Program-made: the position numbers and the translations under genes
Notes under the pieces: generated by a model
The model's database searches: none
Told to the model about the DNA's origin: nothing
Seen by the model: the letters and a program-made list of their open reading frames with translations, nothing else
Shown: in pieces, positions 7,624 to 17,098 of the stretch
Position numbering within the stretch: position 1 is the first letter of the stretch
Layout: each line of letters starts with the position of its first letter
DNA from: Tritrichomonas musculus
Taxonomy: Eukaryota > Parabasalia > Tritrichomonadida > Tritrichomonadidae
Assembly: GCA_039105265.1 (NCBI GenBank)
Contig: JAPFFF010000042.1
Location: 992,001-1,056,000 of the forward strand
Direction of reading: 5' to 3'
DNA length: 64,000 bases

Positions 7624-8715
7624 ATGGATTCAGGGTTAACCAATGAGATCTTTAACCATTATTTAGATTTACAAAAAGAACTAAATGAAAGAGAAATATT
7701 TTTACCTGAAAATGAAAGAGAAGATCACCAAAAAAGGACAGCAAATATCATTGCTGAATCATTAATAAGCAATAGAGATGATGCAAACATGAAACTATTA
7801 ACTAATTTCAGAGTTGACGAATTTCTCAATATTTACAACGATGTCTGTCCTGTTCTAGAAGAAGGAGTTCACAAAGATTCAATAATTTCGCCTCAAACAA
7901 AATTATTAATGATGTTATGCTACCTCAAGTACAATGAAAATTGGCGAATTTTGGCGAGAAACTTCGGAATAAACAAATCCTATGCATTTGGGATAGTATA
8001 CACAACTATTAAGAGGACTGTTGGCATTTTAGAAGAAAAGTACATCAAATGGAAATCTGTAGAGGATAGATTGACACACACAAATGATAAATTTGAAGAC
8101 TATCCTTTGCTTCTAGGTTCGGTTGATGCCACTGTTCAAAGAATCCAGAAACCTAGCCAAAATCAAGAAGAATACTACTCTGGGAAACATAAATGTCATT
8201 GCATCAAAGTTCAGGCATTCGTTTCCCCAGAAGGACTCTTAATGAACCATTCAAAGCTAGTGAAAGGAGCAGTTCACGATTTTAATTTGTTCAAAAATAG
8301 TGAATTAATAGAAAAAATTAAAAATGAGAACATAATATGCAACCGTTTATTTAATAATAATTGCACAATATTAGCAGATGCAGGATATCAAGGAATTTCT
8401 AAATTAATTCCAGGTTCAATAAGTCCTTTCAAAAAGTCAAAAAATTCAGAACTGAACGATGATCAAAAAGCATTCAATAAAAAAATTTCCCATAGAAGAA
8501 TTATAGTTGAAAATTGGTTTTCAAGGTTAAAAAATTTATGGGGAGTAATGTCAAATAAATATAGATTAAGTTTGACCAATTATAACGAAATATGGTCAAT
8601 TTGCGCCGCTTTAACAAATTATCATATAATGAATTATCCTTTAAAGAATTTAGAACCAGATGTTGAAATCGAAGAAGATTATTCAGAATCTTCAGATGAA
8701 ACAGAAAATGATTGA
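7624..8715 (+). CDS. DDE transposase of the IS5/PIF-Harbinger type (DDE_Tnp_4)
   Basis: A 363-residue transposase that would cut and paste the element bounded by 7178 and 9863. An N-terminal helix-turn-helix region covers about residues 65-135 (LARNFGINKSYAFGIV). The DDE core has D168 (GSVDAT), D252 (ILADAGYQG) and E296 (HRRIIVENWFSRLK), the last in the characteristic R-x-x-x-E helix of IS5-like enzymes. The YYSGKHKCHCIKVQ segment after the first Asp is typical of the eukaryotic DDE_4 group. The frame is full-length and the triad complete. The C-terminus is acidic (DVEIEEDYSESSDETEND). It is distinct from the Tc1-like and pogo-like transposases elsewhere in the window. Confidence 0.9.
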   Translation: MDSGLTNEIFNHYLDLQKELNEREIFLPENEREDHQKRTANIIAESLISNRDDANMKLLTNFRVDEFLNIYNDVCPVLEEGVHKDSIISPQTKLLMMLCYLKYNENWRILARNFGINKSYAFGIVYTTIKRTVGILEEKYIKWKSVEDRLTHTNDKFEDYPLLLGSVDATVQRIQKPSQNQEEYYSGKHKCHCIKVQAFVSPEGLLMNHSKLVKGAVHDFNLFKNSELIEKIKNENIICNRLFNNNCTILADAGYQGISKLIPGSISPFKKSKNSELNDDQKAFNKKISHRRIIVENWFSRLKNLWGVMSNKYRLSLTNYNEIWSICAALTNYHIMNYPLKNLEPDVEIEEDYSESSDETEND

Positions 8716-9790
8716 AAACTTCACTTTTTATAAATTACTTAAAAATGATATAACAAAAAATCAAGTTTAGAATAAAAAGAAACAGTAATTTTTATTATTT
8801 ATTTATCTGTATTTTATTTTATTTTCTTTTTCTTTATTATTTTCCTTTTTTTGTTTTTTAGATATATATTTTTCATTTATATAAAAAGATGGGCTTTCTA
8901 GTTTTTTTTTTTATTTTTATATTTGTTTATAATATCAGTTATATTTGTCAATAAGAACCTTAAAATAAGCTATTATGATAAAAAAGGATAATATATCATT
9001 TTAAAAATGAAAAATTAAAAGCAAATTACCATAAATGGTAGTTTATATAAATATCAAATAGAGAAAAAAAAATGCTTGAGATGAGTAAAAAAATATATTT
9101 TATTGAAACATCAAATAAGAATATCTTTTTTTTTTTTTAACTTCAAAAACGAATTCCTGCTGATAATATTTGCATAATTCATTTTTATCATTATAATTTG
9201 ATTCAAGCCTATTCATTCACTTTTAAATAAAAAGAGTTCTTTGTTTGAAACATTTCATTCTAACTGTTTTAACTGTGAAAATAAGCACAAATTCAACGTT
9301 ATTAATAACATACTTAATTATTCTATATTTAAAAGAGATTTTCTTGTTTAATTAAGTTTCCATCTAAATTTATGTTAAAATAATTATGTTCATCATGAAT
9401 TTAGCTTTAACAGATATTTCCATTATATCTCCTAAATTAAGCAATTTAGATCATAAAAATATTGCATATATAAATGATTAAAACCATAAAAATCAAAAAT
9501 ATTAAATTATTATCCTTTTTCAAAATGATTATTCTGTTTTTTTTATGCACTGTAAATGATAAATTTTGGTCTTTATTTTTTTAAAAAAACAAATTATTTA
9601 TTAACTTTTTATTTAAAAATTTACATAATTATTAAGATTTAGGGCCAAAAAAAATTTACACATAATGCATACAAACGTTTTGTTTTTGAACACTTTTTTA
9701 ACAAAAACCTTAAAAAAATTGTGGACTACTCTACTTATTTGCGATTTATGAGATGTTTTTAAATAATTTTATTTTTGAGAAAACAAAATT

Positions 9791-9863
9791 GTTCACAAAA
9801 AGTTTAATGTCCGCAAATTTTAAATAAACGTTCAACAAACGATTTTTGATTTGTGGATAGGTC
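9791..9863 (-). repeat. Right terminal inverted repeat of the IS5/PIF-type element
   Basis: 73 bp, inverted copy of 7178-7250 with one mismatch. TAATA follows at 9864-9868 and matches the sequence preceding the left repeat. Confidence 0.9.
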
Positions 9864-9868
9864 TAATA

Positions 9869-10442
9869 TTGAATATAATTCTATATACGTTAGTGATGTA
9901 AACTTCACAAATATCCAAATAATTTCATTTGTCTTTATTTTGGTATCAACATCACAATAAGTATTTATTTTAATATTTATCAATAATTTACCAAAAAATC
10001 ATGCTTATAATATGATGATAGTTAGTTAAATCATAAAAAATCATTATTTGATTTATAACTCTTAGTAGAAGATTTTAATATTATATTCACATCTATATAT
10101 TAAATATTGATAATTAAATTATTTATTATTTTGAGTAAATAGAATTTTTTTATTAAGATAAAATTGAAATTATAATAAGATATAAGCAATTCAATTTTAA
10201 AAATTGTTTTATAGCTAAAAATCTGAAAAAAAATATTAGTGAAATTATCATAAATAACATTTAATTCTGGAATAAAATAATATATATTGATATTATTAAA
10301 AAATACCAAAAATTTTCGCAGCCTCACCTCTCTCAAAAATGGCGAGTCGAAATGACTCACGGACTAAAATATAAATATATGTCATACATACCTACTTATG
10401 TTTTGAAGCATTTATCAAAATAATAAGTTTTTATTTTGTCAA
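9869..10442. other. AT-rich spacer
   Basis: No gene. It includes 10309-10331, the inverted partner of 6738-6759, so these two sequences flank the transposon at a distance of about 440 bp on each side. Confidence 0.5.
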
Positions 10443-10559
10443 CCAGTGATCACCACGGGGCTGCACGAAGCCGAATCTGGTTCCTTTAATTGCTGGATGA
10501 ATCGGGAAGCTATTTGAACTATATAATTATGCATTATTTAGTAAAAATTGAATTAAAAA
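10443..10559. repeat. 117-bp dispersed repeat, copy 1
   Basis: It begins CCAGTGATCACCACGGGGCT and matches 40631-40747 in the same orientation at 112 of 117 positions with no gaps. The first 35 bases are GC-rich for this genome and the second half is AT-rich. It lies 117 bp upstream of the Tc1-like element. It may be a small interspersed element or an RNA gene; no tRNA or snRNA structure is recognised. Confidence 0.75.
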
Positions 10560-10676
10560 GTATTCAAAAAGTTTAAAAGTTTTCAAAAAGTGACGTAAAA
10601 AAATACGTTTCCCCAAAATTTTGAAATATTTTCTGATTATATTTGTCCTTGATTTTAAGGAAGGTATTTTGAATTA

Positions 10677-10705
10677 AAGTGGATACAAAAACGATACGTC
10701 ACTTT
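10677..10705 (+). repeat. Left inverted repeat of the Tc1-like element
   Basis: 29 bp; pairs with 12841-12869 at 25 of 29 positions and is preceded by a TA dinucleotide. It contains TACGTCA. Confidence 0.75.
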
Positions 10706-10861
10706 GATTGGCCTTATTTGTCGAAATTTTGATATCAAATTTTTTCTCAGAAATTATAAACTATCGTTAACTTTTTGAATTGTTTTAAATTTTTTTTCAG
10801 AATTTTTTTGAAAAATTTACATTCAAATTTTTGAGTTTTTAAATTCAAATCACAGTCATAA

Positions 10862-11816
10862 ATGTTTGGACCAATGCCATTGTCGGTGATAAATTCTCGA
10901 GTCGAAATAATCAAATGGTTACAAAAAACAAATAATATTAGTGCAATTTCTCGGGAAACCGGATTCAGTCGTGATTTAATACGTTCAGTTAGAAATTCAC
11001 TTCAATTAGATGAGAATATTTTCGAATTAAAACCCAAAATAGGCGCACAAATCAAAGCAACTGATGATGTTCAAAACGAGATTATCAATTTAACAATGCA
11101 AAACAGAAGAATCTCGGGCCAAACAATAACATCAATTGTATCTCAAAATTTCAATACATCTATTTCACCATCATTAGTTTATACAGTAAAACATAAACAT
11201 CTTTTTCATTTTCTTCCTCCAATTCATACTTTCGCTGTCACTGACAATCAGAGGCAAAATCGAATATCATTTTGCCAGTATCACCTTCAGCAACAAACCG
11301 ATTGGGACAGCGTACTTTTTACTGACGAATGCTCATTTGAATTAAGTCCCTCGCATAAATGGATTTGGAGGCCCAAAGGAGAAGTTACTCCAGATATTTT
11401 CAGAATTACAAACAAATACCCAAAGAAGGTGATGGTGTTCGGCGGGATCTCAAAGAATTATACAACGCCGCTAATTGCAATCAAAGGATCAATTGATTCA
11501 GAAATCTATATAGATGAATGCATCGATGAATCAGGCTTAATAGTTGGGATGAATGAAACTTATGGACAATTCAATTGGACATTGATGCAAGATGGCACAA
11601 CTCCTCATACATCACAAATGACCATGGATTATCTAACTGATTATTGTAATGTACTACAGAATTGGCCAAGCAATTCACCTGATTTAAATCCCATAGAAAA
11701 CCTATGGAGTATCCTCAAGAGCCGTGTTGATGAATAAAATCCACAAAGCGAAGATGACTTGATCAATACAATATTCGATACATGGGAAAACGATTCCTGC
11801 AAGAAATTCGCTTCTG
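10862..11816 (+). pseudogene. Tc1/mariner-superfamily transposase, DD34E, truncated
   Basis: The 291-codon frame starts MFGPMPLSVINS with an N-terminal helix-turn-helix (about residues 25-45) and a DDE_3 core: D155 (LFTDECSF), D244 (LMQDGTTPHTS) and E279 (SPDLNPIENLW). D244 and E279 are separated by 34 residues, the Tc1 spacing, unlike the DD34D Tvmar mariner of T. vaginalis. A TAA at 11735 stops the frame just after KSRVDE, yet coding sequence continues in frame (NPQSEDDLINTIFDTWEND) for about 26 codons until it hits the reversed integrase fragment near 11817. The normal C-terminal tail is therefore missing. One nonsense codon and the truncation make it a pseudogene, though all three catalytic residues remain. 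Confidence 0.85.
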
Positions 11817-12464
11817 CATAATTTGACCTTTATTTTCACCTCCGTTGTCCGTCCACATTATACAAGGAGGCCCATAAGTTTGAATAGCTCGATTCAAAAC
11901 CTCTTTACATGCTTTCTGTGTTTTCTTTAGGAGTAGGTCATATCCCACAATAAATCTGAAGCGATCATCAATGATACAATATAAATACATTAAATCTGGC
12001 ATGCCAGCTTTTTGAAAAAAATGGATGTCGGCATGCCAAATTTGATTAACGTATATTGCCTCGTATCGGCAACAAAGCTTTTCTGTATTTTGAACTAATC
12101 TGAATTTATATAATTTATATTTTTCAAAGATTTTTCGAACATAATTAAATTTTATATTGGGATAATGAAGTAAAAGCGTATAATATGTTACTTTTTCGCC
12201 ACAGTTTAAATATCTTTGATAAGTTAATATAATATTTTCAAATTCTTTTGGTACTTTGGCTTCTCTTCTTCCTGAATAAGAAACATATGAAATATTATTT
12301 ATTGAGAATTGATATTTGAGAGCAGATACTGAGGTTGGCTTAATAAAAATACCTATTTGAGTTTCGTAATGTGCTTGATTTGCTGCTTCTTCGAGCGTTA
12401 TTTGATTTTGAGATATCTGATTTGCAGCATATTGTAACCATTGTTTGCTTATTGTATGATTCAT
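11763..12464 (-). pseudogene. rve-type integrase fragment of another transposon family
   Basis: A minus-strand frame of 233 codons starts MNHTISKQWLQYAA. An N-terminal helix-turn-helix-like part (about residues 1-115) leads to an integrase core with D146 (NQIWHADIHFF) and D206 (CIMWTDNGGEN). The segment DLMYLYCIIDDRFRFIVGYD is typical of IS3/IS481-like rve cores known as integrase-core proteins in trichomonads. The frame becomes foreign after about residue 216, where it runs backwards into the Tc1-like transposase, so the third catalytic residue and the C-terminus are lost. It probably inserted into, or recombined with, the Tc1-like element. Confidence 0.75.
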
Positions 12465-12840
12465 ATTTATTTATATATAAATTAATATTAATTTTGAGAT
12501 AAGGACGTTTATATGTTAATTTATTTTAAATATATTCACAAAAAGTTTAATAATAGTATTGAAAAAGTGAAAACTACTTTAATGCCAAAATGACTTGTTT
12601 GCTATGTATTTCAGAAAATAGAAATTTAAAATGGCTCTAATAAAACACATAATTATGGATTTATTAATAATAATTATAATATATGAATATATTTTAAAAA
12701 AACAAATAAATAAAACAGTAATTCCATCGAATGAAAATAATTTTTTAATTTTGTGAGAATATTTATTTTTGAATGAACGATAGAACTTTTTGAATAGGAC
12801 GTTACGGGTTTGCTCGCACTATACAATTAAAATACGTTGA

Positions 12841-12869
12841 AAAGTGACGTATCTTTTTTGCTACCACTT
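12841..12869 (-). repeat. Right inverted repeat of the Tc1-like element
   Basis: 29 bp; inverted partner of 10677-10705 and followed by TA at 12870-12871. Confidence 0.75.
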
Positions 12870-12871
12870 TA

Positions 12872-14274
12872 AATGAATTAGCTAATTCATATTAAAATTT
12901 ATTGCGCTCTGGATCAGAGCAATTGACAATACCTTCCTTAAAATCAGCTTATACCATAAAAAATAAAGACACAATCACAAATTCTTCTTTTTTCCCATTA
13001 TAATTCGAGAGCCAGCTTTATCTGAATGCTCTTCATTAATAACAATATCAATTCCTTCTTCATTAAAAAAGATTAGAAACTTTGCTTTTTTCAATTGAAC
13101 ATAATTAGCACAAATAATATTTACTTCTTTCATAACAACATTCAATTAGATTTAGTGCTTTCAGATGATGTTCATCATTAACACAAATGACATTTACTTC
13201 TTCTATTGCTTCACATTATTTGCTCATTACTATTGCAGATATCAAATCTTCTCTTATTTTAAAGGAAATTGAATAATTCGCTTTCAGTAAATACTCTTCA
13301 TTAAAACAAATTTCATTGCCACCGATTGATATTGCTGAAAACTTGGTCTTTCATGAATGTGAATCATTAAAAGCTAATAAAAACTGTTTCAACAATTGTT
13401 CTTCATTAAATTTCATTGTCTAGTTGCCAAAATTGGCAAATCTGCATTCTCTAGTTGTTTAAGCTTGACTAGTGTTGATTTATCATCATACACAAAAGTT
13501 TTTTGAAGATTTGCATTCAATGATTGCATTATCATTTAATAACATTTCAATTCCAAATGCACTAATTGAATATAGCAAAAATTTATTCATTGAATGCACA
13601 TCTTTGCCCAGATTGGATTTTCTAAATTGTGATGATGCTTCCAAAATTTGCATTTCAAATTATAAGAACAAATGAACAACACTTTTAAAAATTTGAATTT
13701 TATTTAGATCAAATCAAAGTTAAAAGGATAATTAATTTTTTTCTCTATAAACTAAAACATTCTGCTTTGAATTTCCAAATTGGAATGTATTTTTTTCAAT
13801 TTTTTTATTTTTAGGCTTAAGCCAATGCTTTACTTTTCTGTTTGCTTTTTATGCAAGTAAATGCTTTATTAATAGCAAAGAAGATTCACACAATAGAAAA
13901 AAAATTATTTGATCTCTTTTTATAAGTATAATATAAGTTTTATTCATATATTTGATAATCAATTTTTAATGATTTCAAGATAATTATTATTAGTATTCTA
14001 CAGAATTTATATTTTTATCTAAATTGAAAAATATATACATTCATATTTTTATATATATATTAATTTTAATATATATATTCTTATGTTAGTAAAAAATAAT
14101 ATTTTTGAATTAAAATACTAGAAATATTTAATGATTGGTGGTATATAACCTAATTATAGCTTTAAAATCATTAATATTTAAAAAGTTTACATATTCATTG
14201 CTATTCATTTAAAAGTTGATCCTTAAGGTGAAATTGGACTAAGTGGCTTTATAAACATATAAAAAAACACTCCA
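12872..14274. other. Spacer with a possible decayed reading frame
   Basis: About 13000-13680 is less AT-rich than true spacers here. Its minus strand reads as broken protein with a recurring pattern (NEICFNEEYLLKA near 13300, VNVICVNDEHHLKAL near 13170, GIDIVINEEHSDKAG near 13030), separated by stops and frame changes. This suggests the remains of a repeat protein, but no family is identifiable. The rest is AT-rich with no gene. Confidence 0.35.
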
Positions 14275-15456
14275 ATGCCATTTTCTGATCTCGATATATT
14301 CCCAAAACTACGAGAAGACTATTCACGTAGAACATCATCAAGTGGATTTATAACTCTCACATGTATTATTATCATGATATTTCTTTTTATATCACAAACA
14401 TATCAATACTTTAGTGCACCTTTAAAACAAAAAATTATAATTGACGAAACTCCACTCCCAACAACTCCAACAGGCTATTTAGATTTCAAATCTCTTCCTA
14501 AATTAACAATGAATTTTAATATCACCTTATTTTCTATACCATGCGCATTTGTTAATTTTGGGATTATGGATAAATATAAAAGCGAAACAGACGATTCATA
14601 TTCTATTGTAAGATTAACTCGTTTAAATAAGGAAGGCAAAATAATTAAAGTTCAATTATCACATGAAAGCTCTTTGCCAAAGAAGAATAATTCTTATTGC
14701 GGCAGTTGCTATGGCGTCGGTAGTGGATGCTGCAATACTTGTAAAGATGTTCATCGCGCTTTTAAAGCTAAAGGTAAAATACCACCACCAGCTTCACAAA
14801 TTGAACAATGCCGCACAGAAGCGATAGAATATGATAAAATTAAAGATGAAATGTGCCAATTATCTGGATTTATTTCAGTCCCACCTGGCGAAGGATCCTT
14901 TTTCATTTCACCAGCAAATTCATATGGCCAGCGAAGTCAATATATAGACGATTATCTTGCAATGGGTATTACACTTGAAGACTTTAACTTTTCACACAAA
15001 ATTCACTCTTTCTATGTCAACGATCGAATCCCCTATCATTACAACCCAACAAACAAGAAACATAATAAGATTATGAAGAAAATGGCAAATTTTGTATCTA
15101 GGTTTTCTAAAAAGTCACCTCTTTCAGGTATTCTAAAAATTCAATACAATCATTCACGATACAAAGCTTTATACTTCATTCGAGCAATTAAAGAAATTGT
15201 TGATGAAGATCGTTATGAATATCACGTTACAGCTACTCATTATGACCGATATAGAGAAGGATCATCTTCTAAATTCCCAGGCCTGTACTTCTATTATAAT
15301 GTTGCTCCTATTATTGTTCAATATAAGCGTGATGTATCAGTTTTACGTTTCCTTGTTACTTTGATGGGGATACTTGGAGGAATTTTTGCTATGGGTGCTC
15401 TTGCAGATCATTTAATACCAAGTTCTACCAAAACCCCAAGAGCATTTATGAATTAA
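14275..15456 (+). CDS. ERV46: Erv46/ERGIC3-family ER-Golgi cargo receptor
   Basis: A 393-residue membrane protein of COPII vesicles that, with Erv41 in other eukaryotes, cycles between ER and Golgi and retrieves or exports cargo. A short cytosolic N-terminus (FPKLREDY) is followed by a membrane segment at about 23-43. A long luminal domain carries the family's cysteine signature (CGSCYG at 142-147, CCNTC at 152-156). A second membrane segment near 356-378 (FLVTLMGILGGIFAMGALAD) ends in a short cytosolic tail. Length and two-TM hairpin topology match Erv46 rather than the shorter Erv41. No introns are visible. The ATG follows CACTCCA closely, implying a very short 5' leader. Confidence 0.92.
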   Translation: MPFSDLDIFPKLREDYSRRTSSSGFITLTCIIIMIFLFISQTYQYFSAPLKQKIIIDETPLPTTPTGYLDFKSLPKLTMNFNITLFSIPCAFVNFGIMDKYKSETDDSYSIVRLTRLNKEGKIIKVQLSHESSLPKKNNSYCGSCYGVGSGCCNTCKDVHRAFKAKGKIPPPASQIEQCRTEAIEYDKIKDEMCQLSGFISVPPGEGSFFISPANSYGQRSQYIDDYLAMGITLEDFNFSHKIHSFYVNDRIPYHYNPTNKKHNKIMKKMANFVSRFSKKSPLSGILKIQYNHSRYKALYFIRAIKEIVDEDRYEYHVTATHYDRYREGSSSKFPGLYFYYNVAPIIVQYKRDVSVLRFLVTLMGILGGIFAMGALADHLIPSSTKTPRAFMN

Positions 15457-15631
15457 CCAATATCTGCATATCTATCATTGTTTCAGAATGAAAATAATAA
15501 AATATATAAATATAAAAATATTATTATAGCCTCTTTTTAGAAAACAAAACGTAAATATAGCCATATATGCCACAAAAAAGATAAATGATATTTTTTATCA
15601 AACAGTCAAAATTATAATTATAATAATAGTT

Positions 15632-17098
15632 TTAACGGCAGTCTTCAATAATAGCAATACTCAATCCAAATGCCATTAGAGGATTAAATGGAAACCTGCT
15701 TTTTATCGTATATGAAGCTTCTGAGGATTTAAAAATCATGAAAATTGTTTGATCGTTTTCATCATTAATAATATAATTTTTAGGGCTATCGACAATAAAC
15801 ATCGAGCCGAAGGGATTAATAGGGTTGCCATCAGGACCAATGACTGGTGGCTTATTGAATAATGAATCAATTTCTGGAAATTTTGCTTCAAGATCCTCAG
15901 CTATTCTTGATAGTTCTCTTCTTTTTGAAATAGGATAATTGATTTTACCATTTTTTCTCATAGATATACGAAATGTTTTTTGCTTTGATTTGAAATCAGG
16001 ATTTTTCACAAATGCCATTCCTAATGATTCTGAATCTCGGTCGTCATTAATTTTTTCACTAATGGCATAAACTGTATATCGTTTTCCATGATTCTGTTTT
16101 CTGAGATATCCCACAATGTCTGGGGAGTCTGAAGTAATCGGTATAGTTTTGGAAATTATATAGAAAATACCAATGTCGTCTTTAGAAATTTTTGCAAAAT
16201 AAACAGCGTTTTCACTTTTCATCATTCTGAAATCGGCACCATTCTTTTTACGCTTAGTTTCTTTAACAACAGTGAAAGTTTCTAGTTCACCAGAATGACT
16301 TTCTTCTGCCGATGGTAGCATTTCAGTTGATCCAAGAGTATGGATTCTTTGTCGTCTGAAAGCTTCTGGCGGGAGAGTGGAAATATCAACTGTTGTCGTA
16401 GTAACGTTTGTCTTGACATGCGGATTATAATTATTATTGTTTAATTGAGGAATCGGTTGAGAGGTTGAATTTATAAGTTGACCTGAACTTTTTTGTCTAA
16501 TTACCGGCTGTGTTCGATTTCGAGTAACTTCAATTTCATCAAAACCTTCAGATGCTCCATTATAACTTAATTGATTATCTGAATATTGTTGTATCTGATT
16601 TTGGGGAACTCTGACTCTTCGTACTCTTCTTCTTACACGATGTGGATTCTGGTTTGAATCAGATTGAGAGTTTAAATGTTCTTCAGAAGATTGACTGCGA
16701 GCAGATAGTTGCGATTGCTGTTCTTGCTGCTGATAATGAGAATCCGAATATATTGAAGAGCTCGAATTCACATTTTGACTTTTTGGTGAAATCAAATCAG
16801 TATTTGTAGTTTTTTTTGATCTCCAATTGACCTCATTCTTCTTATCATCAATACTATCGCTATTTTGATCTTTTTGATTTAAATTTTCAGACGAATATGA
16901 AGAATCGAGGCCTATATCTTGCATTTCATTTTTAGTATGAGTTTGAATTACTGGAAGATCGTCTGAAGATTCATCACTTGATGAAAAACTGATAGATGAT
17001 ATGATTGGAGTTGGTCTTGGAGATCTGATCGGACCTGTGGGACGACGAGCCATAGGCCTACCTTGCGGAGGTTTAAAACGGACACTTGGAATGCTCAT
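15632..17098 (-). CDS. Tubby-like protein (TULP)
   Basis: A 488-residue protein. Residues about 1-260 are disordered (Ser/Gln/Asn-rich, with an RRRVRRVRV basic patch near 155-165). Residues about 265-488 form a tubby C-terminal domain: VYFAKISKDDIGIFYIISK, VGYLRKQNHGKRYTVY, GMAFVKNP, then SPKNYIINDEN and a final helix NPLMAFGLSIAIIEDCR matching the hydrophobic core helix of the tubby barrel. Tubby domains bind phosphoinositides, usually PI(4,5)P2, and in ciliated cells deliver membrane proteins to cilia. The family's canonical basic lipid-binding residues cannot be verified by eye. The gene is convergent with ERV46, with a 175-bp gap. Confidence 0.85.
   Translation of the reverse strand: MSIPSVRFKPPQGRPMARRPTGPIRSPRPTPIISSISFSSSDESSDDLPVIQTHTKNEMQDIGLDSSYSSENLNQKDQNSDSIDDKKNEVNWRSKKTTNTDLISPKSQNVNSSSSIYSDSHYQQQEQQSQLSARSQSSEEHLNSQSDSNQNPHRVRRRVRRVRVPQNQIQQYSDNQLSYNGASEGFDEIEVTRNRTQPVIRQKSSGQLINSTSQPIPQLNNNNYNPHVKTNVTTTTVDISTLPPEAFRRQRIHTLGSTEMLPSAEESHSGELETFTVVKETKRKKNGADFRMMKSENAVYFAKISKDDIGIFYIISKTIPITSDSPDIVGYLRKQNHGKRYTVYAISEKINDDRDSESLGMAFVKNPDFKSKQKTFRISMRKNGKINYPISKRRELSRIAEDLEAKFPEIDSLFNKPPVIGPDGNPINPFGSMFIVDSPKNYIINDENDQTIFMIFKSSEASYTIKSRFPFNPLMAFGLSIAIIEDCR

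Larger units (their letters stand above)
7178..9863 (+). mobile_element. Complete IS5/PIF-type DNA transposon with 73-bp terminal inverted repeats
   Basis: Terminal inverted repeats at 7178-7250 and 9791-9863 are 73 bp long and differ at one base. They begin GACCTATCCACAAAT. The flanks carry a candidate 5-bp target duplication, TAATA, at 7173-7177 and 9864-9868. The single transposase gene (7624-8715) is intact, and about 1.1 kb of AT-rich DNA without a gene lies between it and the right repeat (8716-9790). Near-identical ends, a matching flank and an open transposase frame all point to a recent, possibly still mobile insertion. Confidence 0.9.
10677..12869 (+). mobile_element. Tc1-like element, degenerate and interrupted
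   Basis: Inverted ends lie at 10677-10705 and 12841-12869 (AAGTGG, then CAAAAA, then GATACGTCACTTT), matching at 25 of 29 positions. They are flanked by TA at 10675-10676 and 12870-12871, the target site used by Tc1/mariner elements. Inside are a broken Tc1-type transposase (plus strand) and a truncated rve integrase (minus strand) meeting near 11817. A second, exact 19-bp inverted pair lies just outside (10650-10668 and 12928-12946), so the boundary history is more complex than a single insertion. Confidence 0.75.

Noticed and set aside
10100..10360. 86-codon minus-strand frame
   Set aside because: Almost only Ile, Phe, Asn, Leu and Tyr, as expected from random AT-rich DNA; its first codons overlap the inverted repeat at 10309-10331.
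10443..10559. tRNA gene in the 117-bp repeat
   Set aside because: No A and B box pair or cloverleaf could be formed by eye.
13472..13675. 67-codon plus-strand frame
   Set aside because: The opposite strand looks more protein-like and continues the degraded pattern seen from 13000; no start signal.
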